From contig NZ_JBPSEG010000006.1 of NCBI RefSeq assembly GCF_051488665.1, positions 1-64,000 of the forward strand: a stretch of DNA of 64,000 bases, given 5' to 3'. This DNA is from Melioribacter sp051488665 (GTDB lineage Bacteria > Bacteroidota > Ignavibacteria > Ignavibacteriales > Melioribacteraceae). Both the position numbers and the translations under genes were made by a program. How positions within the stretch are numbered: the first letter of the stretch is position 1; each line of letters starts with the position of its first letter. Below, one piece after another: positions 34,951 through 43,218 of this stretch. The notes under the pieces are model-generated. The model made no database searches, was not told the origin of the DNA, and worked only from the letters and a program-made list of their open reading frames with translations.

Positions 34951-35718
34951 TTATCTCAGACTAACGTCCCCGTAATGAATTTTTTCGAGCTTGTCCGTAG
35001 TTTTAAGAATCAAATACCCGTCGTCGTCGATATCGTCAAAAACTCCTACTACAGTTCTCTTATCCTGAATTATCTTAACTTTTTCTCCGATCATTTTGCA
35101 TCGTTCTCGCCAGTCGTTCAGAATTTTCTCCGGTTTTTCAAATGCGGTTTCGAGCAGATTCTCGAACAAGTTCAAAATTTCGCTCAGTAATCGTTCCCGG
35201 CTCACTATCGATTTAAATTCTTTCCTTATAGAAGTGGGTTGAATTTCGAATTTGCCGGGGAAATTCGGCTGATTAACGTTAATGCCGATTCCTACGACAA
35301 GCTTTTCGATTTTTTTCCCTTTTGACGTAGATTCGAGCAGTATTCCTGCAATTTTCTTTTTATTTACAAGAACGTCGTTTGGCCATTTCAATTCGACGTT
35401 TAATTGGTATAAATTTTCCAGCGCCTGGGCAACCGATAAGGAAGAAAGCAAGTTTATAAGATTAATCTTTTTTTCGGGATAATTTTGTTTGAGCAAAATC
35501 GAAAATGTAAGATTTTGTCCCGAATTGCTGATCCATTCCCGGTTTTTTCTGCCTTTGCCGTGCGTTTGATATTCTGCCAGCAAGACCGTGCCATGCTGAT
35601 TGAAATCCTTGGATTTAAGAAGAAGATCGTTGGTCGATTCTACCTCGTCGCAATAGACAAAATTACGTCCTATAATTTCAGTATCGAGCTTAATATCGAA
35701 TTCTTCAATATTAAACAC
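34951..35718 (-). CDS. birA: Biotin--[acetyl-CoA-carboxylase] ligase
   Basis: A 255-residue monofunctional biotin protein ligase that attaches biotin to the acetyl-CoA carboxylase carrier protein. Motifs are 'VESTNDLL', the biotinyl-AMP loop 'GKGRKNREWIS', 'LKWPNDVLVN', 'KIAGILLE' and 'GIGINVNQPNF'. No N-terminal winged-helix DNA-binding domain is present, so it is an enzyme only and not a repressor. The start codon is GTG at 35718 with GGAGG about seven bases upstream. The cysteine desulfurase gene follows. Confidence 0.93.
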   Translation of the reverse strand: MFNIEEFDIKLDTEIIGRNFVYCDEVESTNDLLLKSKDFNQHGTVLLAEYQTHGKGRKNREWISNSGQNLTFSILLKQNYPEKKINLINLLSSLSVAQALENLYQLNVELKWPNDVLVNKKKIAGILLESTSKGKKIEKLVVGIGINVNQPNFPGKFEIQPTSIRKEFKSIVSRERLLSEILNLFENLLETAFEKPEKILNDWRERCKMIGEKVKIIQDKRTVVGVFDDIDDDGYLILKTTDKLEKIHYGDVSLR

Positions 35719-35781
35719 TTTTTACCTCCGTAATTTCTTGTGAATTTTTGTCTGCCATTTTTGTCAATATTAAAGAAATAG

Positions 35782-35830
35782 TTTCATTATGTCAGAGATA
35801 TGTCATAATTACTTAATTTCATAATGTCAG
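35782..35830 (+). promoter_or_regulatory. Palindromic and direct repeats upstream of hsp20, possible activator sites
   Basis: TTTCATTATGTCAG at 35782-35795 recurs as TTTCATAATGTCAG at 35817-35830, one base different, 35 bases apart. The first lies in an imperfect palindrome, ATTATGTCA-GAGATA-TGTCATAAT (35786-35809, one mismatched pair). The pentamer TGTCA appears three times in the stretch. The sites are 55-100 bases upstream of the proposed promoter, where enhancer-binding proteins act. This is inference; the repeats themselves are directly visible. Confidence 0.5.
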
Positions 35831-35883
35831 CTTAATTTGCTGTAATTTATTTTATTACAATAAGTTACGAAAATATACGGGTT

Positions 35884-35911
35884 TTGGCACGCGTATTGTG
35901 ATTATTATAAG
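35884..35911 (+). promoter_or_regulatory. Promoter of the hsp20-dnaK-hsp20 cluster; sigma-54-like or sigma-70-like
   Basis: TGGCACG (35885-35891), four bases, then TTGTG (35896-35900) fit the -24/-12 consensus TGGCACG-N4-TTGC(A/T) except for T in place of C in the -12 element. The same DNA can be read as a sigma-70 promoter, TTGGCA-N16-TATAAG (35884-35911), one mismatch in each box. I see no CIRCE (HrcA) element and no Bacteroidota -33/-7 pair. A start near 35911-35917 would give a 35-base leader. Confidence 0.5.
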
Positions 35912-35932
35912 CGAAAATATGTAAAACCAAAA

Positions 35933-35944
35933 AAAGGAGGTGAT
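35933..35944 (+). promoter_or_regulatory. Extended Shine-Dalgarno of the first hsp20 gene
   Basis: AAAGGAGGTGAT is complementary to twelve bases of the usual 3' end of bacterial 16S rRNA. It ends 4 bases before the ATG at 35949 and includes a GTG codon that would be too close to serve as a start, so it decides for the ATG at 35949. The second hsp20 gene has the same leader. Confidence 0.75.
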
Positions 35945-35948
35945 GGCT

Positions 35949-36383
35949 ATGACACTCGTAAAATTTGAACCTTTGAAAGAACTCGAAACCTTGCATGACA
36001 GAATCCAGAGATATTTTGAAGATTTCACCAACTTTGGTTTTACATTTGCCGATAATTTCAATCCTCGCATCGATATTTCAGAGGACAACGATTCGATCCA
36101 TGTAGTTGCCGAAATTCCCGGCGTTAAAAAAGAAAATGTAAAAATTACACTGCAAGATAACATTTTAACCATAGAAGGTGAAAAGAAAAAAGAAGAAGAA
36201 AAGAAAGATAAAAATTATTATCGCTCCGAGCGTGTATTCGGCAGCTTCAAGAGATCGTTCACGCTTCCGACTGAAGTGGATGCCGACAATGTTGAAGCCA
36301 AATTCGACAACGGCATGCTCAATATCAGACTGAAAAAATTAAATCCGAAACCAAAGAAAGAAAAAGTAATAGAGTTGAAGTAA
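35949..36383 (+). CDS. Small heat-shock protein Hsp20 (first copy)
   Basis: A 144-residue alpha-crystallin-domain chaperone that holds unfolding proteins until DnaK can refold them. The crystallin domain runs from about 'NPRIDISEDNDSIHVVAEIPGV' to 'VDADNVEAKFDNGMLNIRLKK', with the signature 'AKFDNGMLNIRL', and the C-terminus is lysine-rich. I chose the ATG at 35949 because of the extended SD; upstream in-frame starts at 35940 and 35943 overlap the SD itself. dnaK follows after 64 bases containing a hairpin, and a second, divergent hsp20 follows dnaK. Confidence 0.93.
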   Translation: MTLVKFEPLKELETLHDRIQRYFEDFTNFGFTFADNFNPRIDISEDNDSIHVVAEIPGVKKENVKITLQDNILTIEGEKKKEEEKKDKNYYRSERVFGSFKRSFTLPTEVDADNVEAKFDNGMLNIRLKKLNPKPKKEKVIELK

Positions 36384-36415
36384 TCCGCTTCAACTCTATT
36401 CTTTCTTATTTTTTA
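36371..36415 (+). terminator. Hairpin with T-rich tail between hsp20 and dnaK, terminator or attenuator
   Basis: AGAGTTGAAG (36371-36380) pairs perfectly with CTTCAACTCT (36388-36397) around a 7-base loop that holds the hsp20 stop codon. The following bases are T-rich (ATTCTTTCTTATTTTTT) but interrupted. It looks like a terminator that may be leaky, letting part of the transcription reach dnaK, or a processing/stability element. I see no convincing separate dnaK promoter in the 50 bases after it. Confidence 0.7.
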
Positions 36416-36447
36416 TAGAACAAAAAAAGAAATAAAAGGAGAAGAAA

Positions 36448-38364
36448 ATGGGAAAAATTATTGGAATTGACTTGGGTACTACTAATTCGTGTGTCGCTGT
36501 GATGGAAGGCAACGAACCGGTAGTTATACCTAATTCCGAGGGCGGAAGAACTACTCCGTCCGTTGTTGCATTTACAAAGAACGGCGAAATTCTTGTCGGT
36601 CAACCTGCAAAACGACAGGCAATTACAAATCCGAAAAATACTGTCTTTTCGATAAAGCGATTTATGGGAAGGCGAATTGATGAAGTTCAGCAGGAAATTA
36701 AAGAAGTTCCTTATGAAGTGGTTGGATCTGACAACGGTTCTGCGCGCGTTAAGATTGGGGACAGACTCTATTCTCCGCCTGAAATTTCCGCTATGATACT
36801 CCAAAAGATGAAAAAAACGGCCGAAGATTATCTCGGTCAGGAAGTTACTGAAGCTGTTATTACTGTGCCTGCATATTTCAACGACGCTCAAAGACAGGCT
36901 ACTAAAGACGCAGGCGAAATTGCAGGTTTGAAAGTCAGGAGAATTATAAACGAACCTACAGCCGCAGCTCTGGCTTACGGTCTCGATAAAAAACATAAAG
37001 ACCAGTTGGTTGCCGTATATGACTTAGGCGGAGGTACGTTCGATATCTCGATTCTTCAGATTGGCGAAGGCGTTTTTGAAGTTAAATCGACAAACGGCGA
37101 CACTCATTTAGGCGGCGACGATTTCGATCAGCGTTTGATTAATTATCTTGCAGACGAATTCCAGAAACAGGAAGGAATCGATCTTAGAAAAGACCCGATG
37201 GCGTTGCAGAGACTGAAAGAAGCCGCCGAAAAAGCAAAAATTGAACTTTCATCGTCCGCTCAAACAGACGTTAATTTACCGTTCATTACAGCTACTCAGG
37301 ACGGTCCCAAACATCTTAACATTACGATTACAAGAGCAAAATTCGAACAATTGATAGACGACCTGATTCAGAAGACGGTCGAGCCGTGTGAAAAAGCGAT
37401 GAAAGACGCAGGCGTTACTCCTTCTCAAATTGACGAAGTAATCCTGGTCGGCGGTTCGACCCGTATACCGAAAGTTCAGGAAATAGTTAAGAAAATTTTC
37501 GGCAAAGAGCCTCATAAAGGAGTTAATCCCGACGAAGTTGTGGCAATCGGAGCTGCAATTCAAGGAGGCGTTCTTGCAGGCGACGTGAAAGACGTTCTCT
37601 TGCTCGACGTTACTCCGCTTTCGCTCGGTATCGAAACTTTAGGCGGCGTTATGACGGTACTGATTCCCGCTAATACGACAATACCGACGCGTAAGAGTGA
37701 AATATTCTCGACGGCTGCGGACAATCAGCCTTCTGTGGAAATTCACGTACTACAAGGCGAGCGTCCGATGGCTGCAGATAACAGAACTCTCGGTCGGTTC
37801 CATCTCGACGGAATTCCGCCGGCTCCGAGAGGAGTGCCTCAAATCGAGGTAACATTCGATATCGACGCTAACGGTATTTTGCACGTATCGGCTAAAGACA
37901 AAGCCACTAATAAAGAACAAAGCATCAGAATTACATCTTCGAGCGGTCTGTCGAAAGAAGAAATCGAAAAGATGAAGCAGGAAGCCAAAGCTCACGCTGC
38001 AGAGGACAAGAAAAAGAAAGAGGCTGTTGAAATCAGGAACAATGCGGATAATCTGGTATTCCAGACGAAGAAACAGATCAACGAACTGGGCGATAAATTG
38101 CCCGCAGACAAAAAAAGCAGACTCGAAAGCGAAATTCAGAAAGTTGAAGACGCTCTTAAATCGAACGACGTCGATCAAATTAAAACTGCTGCAGACAGTC
38201 TGACAAAAGCTTGGAACGAAATTGCACAGACTCTCTATCAACAGCAAGGACAACCGGGAGCGCAACAAGCTCCGGGCGACGGAAGCGCCAAAACCGAATC
38301 CGAACCTAAAACTGAAGGCGATGTTGAAGACGCTTCCTACGAAGTTGTAGACGACGATAAATAA
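36448..38364 (+). CDS. dnaK: Chaperone DnaK (Hsp70)
   Basis: A 638-residue Hsp70, full length. The ATPase domain begins 'GKIIGIDLGTTNSCVAV', with 'VPAYFNDAQRQATKDAG', 'YDLGGGTFDISIL' and 'VGGSTRIPKVQ'; the linker 'DVLLLDVTPLSLGIET' is intact and the substrate domain and helical lid follow. The C-terminus is 'DVEDASYEVVDDDK', the usual acidic end of bacterial DnaK. A good ribosome site (AAAGGAG) precedes the ATG. It is flanked by two different hsp20 genes. grpE and dnaJ are not in the window, so this is not the grpE-dnaK-dnaJ arrangement. Confidence 0.98.
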   Translation: MGKIIGIDLGTTNSCVAVMEGNEPVVIPNSEGGRTTPSVVAFTKNGEILVGQPAKRQAITNPKNTVFSIKRFMGRRIDEVQQEIKEVPYEVVGSDNGSARVKIGDRLYSPPEISAMILQKMKKTAEDYLGQEVTEAVITVPAYFNDAQRQATKDAGEIAGLKVRRIINEPTAAALAYGLDKKHKDQLVAVYDLGGGTFDISILQIGEGVFEVKSTNGDTHLGGDDFDQRLINYLADEFQKQEGIDLRKDPMALQRLKEAAEKAKIELSSSAQTDVNLPFITATQDGPKHLNITITRAKFEQLIDDLIQKTVEPCEKAMKDAGVTPSQIDEVILVGGSTRIPKVQEIVKKIFGKEPHKGVNPDEVVAIGAAIQGGVLAGDVKDVLLLDVTPLSLGIETLGGVMTVLIPANTTIPTRKSEIFSTAADNQPSVEIHVLQGERPMAADNRTLGRFHLDGIPPAPRGVPQIEVTFDIDANGILHVSAKDKATNKEQSIRITSSSGLSKEEIEKMKQEAKAHAAEDKKKKEAVEIRNNADNLVFQTKKQINELGDKLPADKKSRLESEIQKVEDALKSNDVDQIKTAADSLTKAWNEIAQTLYQQQGQPGAQQAPGDGSAKTESEPKTEGDVEDASYEVVDDDK

Positions 38365-38382
38365 ATATAAAGTTTAATAAAA

Positions 38383-38394
38383 AAAGGAGGTGAT
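38383..38394 (+). promoter_or_regulatory. Extended Shine-Dalgarno of the second hsp20 gene
   Basis: AAAGGAGGTGAT, identical to the element before the first hsp20 and at the same distance from its ATG (38399). It overlaps a spurious in-frame GTG at 38390. Confidence 0.75.
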
Positions 38395-38398
38395 AACT

Positions 38399-38797
38399 AT
38401 GGCAGAAACAAAAGACGTAATGGAAGTTCAGAGCCAGACCCAGAAAAGCTGGGAAGAAGCTCTCGAAAGAGAATCGTGGGTTGCTCCTTTGGTAGATATT
38501 TATGAAACCGATAACGATTATTATCTGAACGCTTATTTACCCGGAGTTACTAAAGAAAATCTTAAAATAAAACTCGAAGACGAACATCTGATTATAATGG
38601 GCAGAATCAATTTCGACGAAGCCGTCAACAGAAAATACGTTTTGAAAGAAACGGAAACTGGAAACTTCTACCGCAGCTTCAAAATCGGCGATTCAATCGA
38701 CGAGTCGAATATCGAAGCTCATCTCGAAAACGGCATACTCGAAATAAGACTGCCGAAACACGAAAGGATCAAACCCAGAACCATAGAGATAAAATAA
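38399..38797 (+). CDS. Small heat-shock protein Hsp20 (second copy)
   Basis: A 132-residue alpha-crystallin-domain protein with 'WVAPLVDIYETDNDYYLNAYLPGV' at the start of the domain and 'IEAHLENGILEIRLPKHE' near the end. It is clearly different in sequence from the first copy, so it is an old paralogue rather than a recent duplication, although the two share an identical ribosome-binding leader. It lies 34 bases after dnaK and is followed by a strong terminator, which ends the heat-shock cluster. Confidence 0.92.
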   Translation: MAETKDVMEVQSQTQKSWEEALERESWVAPLVDIYETDNDYYLNAYLPGVTKENLKIKLEDEHLIIMGRINFDEAVNRKYVLKETETGNFYRSFKIGDSIDESNIEAHLENGILEIRLPKHERIKPRTIEIK

Positions 38798-38801
38798 GAT
38801 T

Positions 38802-38830
38802 AAAAAAGGCTGCTTGAGGCAGCCTTTTTT
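38802..38830 (+). terminator. Rho-independent terminator of the heat-shock cluster
   Basis: GGCTGC pairs with GCAGCC around TTGAG; the stem is extended by A6 before and T6 after, the classic form of a terminator. Confidence 0.92.
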
Positions 38831-38868
38831 ATTGAATTAATCCCGCCTCATTTTTATGTTTAACGACT

Positions 38869-40845
38869 ATGAAAATCCGTTATATTATTCTGTCTATCCT
38901 TTTAATAGGAGTTATCGTACAATATTCCGAAGAAAAGTCCGTATCCGATTTTTTATATAGCGGCAAAATTAACGGGTACGAAAAAGGATTAATAAAATCG
39001 GAAATCACAACCTTTAACCCCGTTGCCAACTATAACTTCATCATCGATTATGACCCGATTAATGATGTAGCCGACGTCCGTGAAGAAATCCGATGGATTA
39101 ATAATACTGAATACCCGACTGAAGAAATATACCTCCATTTGTATCCGAATGCATACAGCAATAACAATACTTTTTTTGCGCAGGCATATCGTCTAAAAAA
39201 AGAAAATATGACTCGCGTTAATATTGAATTTGTGGAAGCCGAAGGCGAAAGGAAAGATTTAATTTACGTGAATCCGGAAATCGTCAATCCGTACGACAGC
39301 ACGGTTGCTAAATTTATTCTTAGAAAAAAAGCTAATCCCGGAGATACGGTTAAAATCAATATTAAATATACTCTTAAAATTCCGGTGTCGGTCAAAAGGT
39401 TCGGCACAGCCCGCGGACGAAATTTTGACTTTATTTCTCAATGGTATCCTAAAGTCGGAGTTTTTGAGGACGGCAGGTGGGTATGCAGTTCGTATTACCC
39501 GTATCTGAATTATTATTCCGATTTCGGAGAATACAGATTGACGATTAATATACCGAAGAATTTTACATTGATTGCAGGCGGAGAAATAATTGACGTTCAA
39601 GAGAAAGGCGTTAGCAGGAAATACACAGTAGTTCAGTCTGGGATTCACGATTTTGTTTGGGCTGTAACGGATAAAATTGAATACGAAAAAGCTTATTACA
39701 AAAGGAAGGACGGTTCGATAGTCAATGTAAATCTTTTTATTCAGCCGGAACGAACCAAGTACACGGAAAGATATAAAAATGCAGTTATTAATTGCCTCGC
39801 CTATTTTGAAGAGAAAGTCGGAATTTATCCCTACAGCAATTTAACGATGGTGGATGTGCCGCGTACCTCGGCTTCGGGTGGAATGGAATATCCCACAGTA
39901 TTTACGGTAAGCGCGGATTTATTCTCGCCTCAAAAAACCGGCTGGCCTGAATATCTGGTTGCGCATGAGTTTGCGCATCAATATTTCCAGGGAATTATTG
40001 CCAATAACGAAGTTTACGAAGCCTGGCTCGACGAGGGATTTGCCTCGTATTTTGCAACTAAATTTATGTACGAGTTTTACCCCGATATCCTCTCTTACTT
40101 TCGCATCGCCAAATTCATTCCTGTGTTCGGACTCAATTTCCTGTCTTATAATGAAATCCCGATAATTTATACTATTGCAGACATACCGATAACGATTGGC
40201 GCCAATAGCGCCGCAGTTTATTACAGAAATCTCACTATCGGATCAATAGCCGACCTTTCCTACGCTCAACCGGGAAGGCTTGCCTATGTGGTTAATTCCT
40301 ATTCCAAACCGGAACTTATGCTGCACACGCTCGAAAGGTATCTCGGTTCAGATAAAATGGATAGAATTCTTAAGGAATATTATAACGCTTTCAAATTCAG
40401 ACACGTAAAAGCAAAAGATTTTATTAACCTCGTAAAACGCTTTGCGCGCGAAGACATGGATTGGTTTTTTAAGGAATTTTATTCCGATTCAAAAATTTTC
40501 GATTATTCCATTACATCCGTAAATAAAGCGGGCAATAATCTGTACGCCGTAACTGCCGAACGAAAAGGCGACGGTTTTTTCAAAAACGATATAGCCTTCT
40601 ACACCGAGAACGACACTTTATACGCAAAATGGGAAGACGACTCCAGGTGGAAAATATTTTATTTTGAGACTGAAGATAAAGCGCTCGGCGCGGAAATTGA
40701 CCCTCACAGAAAAAATCTTCTTGATATCGACTTTGCAAACAATTCCTACATGATTGAAAAAAGATATTGGGCTTCTTTGTCGATTTCAGCCCGCTGGTTT
40801 TTCTGGGTGCAAAACGCTTTGATAATTCTCGGGAGCATCGGGTGA
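38869..40845 (+). CDS. M1-family metallopeptidase (aminopeptidase)
   Basis: A 658-residue exported gluzincin. An N-terminal hydrophobic segment (residues 4-20) targets it out of the cytoplasm. The beta-rich N-terminal domain is followed by 'SASGGMEYPTVFT', the exopeptidase-like motif, and the zinc site HEFAH (366-370) with the third ligand Glu389 in 'WLDEGFA', spaced exactly as in M1 enzymes. It probably trims peptides or proteins in the periplasm or at the membrane; aminopeptidase specificity is inferred. The last 25 residues are hydrophobic and may anchor it. The next gene begins with a GTGA overlap. Confidence 0.9.
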   Translation: MKIRYIILSILLIGVIVQYSEEKSVSDFLYSGKINGYEKGLIKSEITTFNPVANYNFIIDYDPINDVADVREEIRWINNTEYPTEEIYLHLYPNAYSNNNTFFAQAYRLKKENMTRVNIEFVEAEGERKDLIYVNPEIVNPYDSTVAKFILRKKANPGDTVKINIKYTLKIPVSVKRFGTARGRNFDFISQWYPKVGVFEDGRWVCSSYYPYLNYYSDFGEYRLTINIPKNFTLIAGGEIIDVQEKGVSRKYTVVQSGIHDFVWAVTDKIEYEKAYYKRKDGSIVNVNLFIQPERTKYTERYKNAVINCLAYFEEKVGIYPYSNLTMVDVPRTSASGGMEYPTVFTVSADLFSPQKTGWPEYLVAHEFAHQYFQGIIANNEVYEAWLDEGFASYFATKFMYEFYPDILSYFRIAKFIPVFGLNFLSYNEIPIIYTIADIPITIGANSAAVYYRNLTIGSIADLSYAQPGRLAYVVNSYSKPELMLHTLERYLGSDKMDRILKEYYNAFKFRHVKAKDFINLVKRFAREDMDWFFKEFYSDSKIFDYSITSVNKAGNNLYAVTAERKGDGFFKNDIAFYTENDTLYAKWEDDSRWKIFYFETEDKALGAEIDPHRKNLLDIDFANNSYMIEKRYWASLSISARWFFWVQNALIILGSIG

Positions 40846-41729
40846 AATTAACAATTAAAGATACTCTCGTTCAGGCTTCGCGACTTGTGTTTTACAACGC
40901 TAAATTTGTAGTTCTGCTCTGGATTACGAATTCAGCATTCGCTCTCTTAACCAGCGTAGTGATTTATACTCTGCTTGAAAACAGTCTGAGCCATTCCATT
41001 ATAAGCGATCAGTTAAACAAACAATTCGACTATTTCTGGTATATTCAATTCCAGAATCTGAATAAAACGCAACTCGATCAAATTCCGCTGCTAATTTATG
41101 TCGTTGTTGTTATTTATACATTAATTCAGACTTTTTATCTTGGCGGACTGATCTCGGTATTCAATTATCACGAAAAAAATCACATGGTCGATTTCTTTTA
41201 TGGCGGGGTGAAGTACTTCTTCCGGTTTTTCAAAGTGGTTCTCGTATCGACTCTATTATATGCTCTCGGTTTTATACTTAACGATACACTCGGAAATGTG
41301 ATTTCGTATTTATTCCGGAATTCCGAAAACGCGCTGGCGGAATTTGTTATTCGCAGTTTGCGATACTCTTTTCTTATTTTTTTAATAGGAATTATTTCTA
41401 TCGTTTCCGATTATACTAAAGTTTCTCTCGCAATCGAAGATAATCACAACATATTGAACTATATATCGAAATCCGCCCGTTTTATATACGACAATTTCAG
41501 GATTACATTCTCCGCATTCTTAATTATTGCCCTGATAGGAGCGGGGGGAGCTCTCCTTTACAACGTGATTGTCTACTTTTTGCCGCGAACTCCTTATTAC
41601 TTTTTGGCGATTGCCTTTATTCTTCAACAAATCTTAGTTATTTTTCGGTTGTTGATTAGAATGTATTTTTATTCGAGCGAAGTTTTGTTATATAAGGACC
41701 TAAGCGCGGAAATAATTAATAAACAATAA
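40842..41729 (+). CDS. Polytopic membrane protein of unknown function
   Basis: A protein of about 295 residues with some six hydrophobic segments ('FVVLLWITNSAFALLTSVVIYTLL', 'LLIYVVVVIYTLIQTFYLGGLISVF' region, 'VVLVSTLLYALGFIL', 'FLIFLIGIISIVSDY' and others). I recognise no family with confidence. I chose the GTG at 40842, which overlaps the stop of the M1 peptidase gene (GTGA) and has GGGAGC upstream; the longer open frame from 40767 would lie wholly inside the peptidase gene. The tight coupling suggests that it works with the peptidase. Def follows after 16 bases. Confidence 0.75.
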   Translation: MKLTIKDTLVQASRLVFYNAKFVVLLWITNSAFALLTSVVIYTLLENSLSHSIISDQLNKQFDYFWYIQFQNLNKTQLDQIPLLIYVVVVIYTLIQTFYLGGLISVFNYHEKNHMVDFFYGGVKYFFRFFKVVLVSTLLYALGFILNDTLGNVISYLFRNSENALAEFVIRSLRYSFLIFLIGIISIVSDYTKVSLAIEDNHNILNYISKSARFIYDNFRITFSAFLIIALIGAGGALLYNVIVYFLPRTPYYFLAIAFILQQILVIFRLLIRMYFYSSEVLLYKDLSAEIINKQ

Positions 41730-41745
41730 TTCATACGGAGTTTAA

Positions 41746-42288
41746 ATGGCTGTTTTACCCATTAAAATATACGGCAGCAAAATATTGAGACAGAAGGCAA
41801 AGAAAATTGAACAAATAGACGATACAGTTATCGACTATATACGGAATATGTTTGAAACGATGCGCAAAGCGTACGGAGTAGGACTGGCGGCAAATCAGGT
41901 AGGGATCGACAAATCCATATTTGTTATCGATTTGAAAGATGTGGAAGGATACGAAAAATTCAAGCCGCTTGTTATGATTAATCCCGAAATTATCGAAGAA
42001 TCGGACGAATTGATATCGATGGAAGAAGGGTGCCTCAGTTTACCGACGCTGCGAGCCGACGTTGAAAGACCGAAAGAAATTAAAGTTAGATATCTCGACA
42101 CTGACGAAAATATTCGGGAAATGGAAGCTTCCGACTTCTTAGCCAGGGTCATATTGCACGAGTACGACCACTTGATTGGGAAAATGATACCCGACAGAGT
42201 CGCCGACGAAGTCAAAAAGCAACTTAAGGAACAACTCGAAAAGATTCGCAAAAAAGAAGTTGAAATCGACTATCCGGTATCCGATTAA
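41746..42288 (+). CDS. def: Peptide deformylase
   Basis: A 180-residue metalloenzyme that removes the formyl group from nascent proteins. All three family motifs are present: GVGLAANQ (44-51), EGCLSLP with the metal ligand Cys96 (94-100), and HEYDH with His138, Glu139 and His142. The fmt gene follows after 17 bases, a common def-fmt arrangement. Confidence 0.97.
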   Translation: MAVLPIKIYGSKILRQKAKKIEQIDDTVIDYIRNMFETMRKAYGVGLAANQVGIDKSIFVIDLKDVEGYEKFKPLVMINPEIIEESDELISMEEGCLSLPTLRADVERPKEIKVRYLDTDENIREMEASDFLARVILHEYDHLIGKMIPDRVADEVKKQLKEQLEKIRKKEVEIDYPVSD

Positions 42289-42305
42289 TCGCACGGAGGA
42301 AAGAA

Positions 42306-43208
42306 TTGGATCTTGTTTTTATGGGCACGCCCGATTTTGCCGTCCCTTCATTGGAACGTCTGATCGCCAGCGAACACAATGTAAAACTCGTAGTAACCGC
42401 ACCCGATAAAGAAAGAGGACGCGGCCGCAAAATAACGCCTACGCCTGTAAAAGAAGTTGCCCTCAGAAATAATTTAAAAGTCGTTACTCCTTCGGATTTA
42501 ACAGATGATTCTTTTATTAATCTGCTGAAAGAAATAAATGCCGATTTGTTTGTGGTTGTAGCATTCAGAATACTTCCCGCAAAAGTCTTTACAATTCCGC
42601 CTGCCGGAACAATTAATTTGCACGGCTCGCTTCTTCCGAAATACCGCGGCGCCGCGCCCATCCAATGGGCTTTAATTAACGGAGATAAAGAAACCGGACT
42701 GACTACTTTTTTTATCGATGAAAAAGTCGACACAGGAAATATTATTCTCCAGCAAAAAATAAAAATAGAAGACGACGACGATTACGGTTCGCTCTACGAT
42801 AAAATGAAGACAGAAGGCGCAGAATTGCTCCTTAAAACGGTCGATTTAATTGAATCGGGAAATTATACTTTGCAAAAACAGGATCCGGCTCAAGTTACAA
42901 TGGCTCCGAAAATAACAAAAGAATTGTGCCGTATCGATTGGAATTTGCCTGCAAAAAAAATTCATAATTTAATCAGAGGACTTTCGCCTCATCCGGGAGC
43001 TTTTTTTGTACATAACGATAAAACGTATAAGGTTTATAAATCCGCGGTTGTAAAAGAACCGGCACTAATACCTTCTGAAATTCATCAGACAAAAAAAGAA
43101 ATTTTTATCGGGACGGGAGAGGGTACGCTTCAAATACTTCAAATAAAACCCGAAGGCAGAAAAACCATGACTTCGGAAGAATTCCTGCGCGGGTATTCAT
43201 TAATTTAA
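42306..43208 (+). CDS. fmt: Methionyl-tRNA formyltransferase
   Basis: A 300-residue enzyme that formylates initiator Met-tRNA with 10-formyl-tetrahydrofolate. Motifs are 'VFMGTPDFAVPSLE' at the start, 'LHGSLLPKYRGAAPIQWAL' with the catalytic Asn-His region near residue 105, and the later 'DTGNIILQ'. The C-terminal tRNA-binding domain is present. The start codon is TTG at 42306, well supported by GGAGG six bases upstream and by alignment with the family N-terminus. It is paired with def. Confidence 0.96.
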   Translation: MDLVFMGTPDFAVPSLERLIASEHNVKLVVTAPDKERGRGRKITPTPVKEVALRNNLKVVTPSDLTDDSFINLLKEINADLFVVVAFRILPAKVFTIPPAGTINLHGSLLPKYRGAAPIQWALINGDKETGLTTFFIDEKVDTGNIILQQKIKIEDDDDYGSLYDKMKTEGAELLLKTVDLIESGNYTLQKQDPAQVTMAPKITKELCRIDWNLPAKKIHNLIRGLSPHPGAFFVHNDKTYKVYKSAVVKEPALIPSEIHQTKKEIFIGTGEGTLQILQIKPEGRKTMTSEEFLRGYSLI

Positions 43209-43218
43209 CGGAAATACG

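Noticed and set aside
35719..35948. CIRCE/HrcA operator before the heat-shock genes
   Set aside because: No TTAGCACTC-N9-GAGTGCTAA-like inverted repeat is present; the repeats seen have a different sequence.
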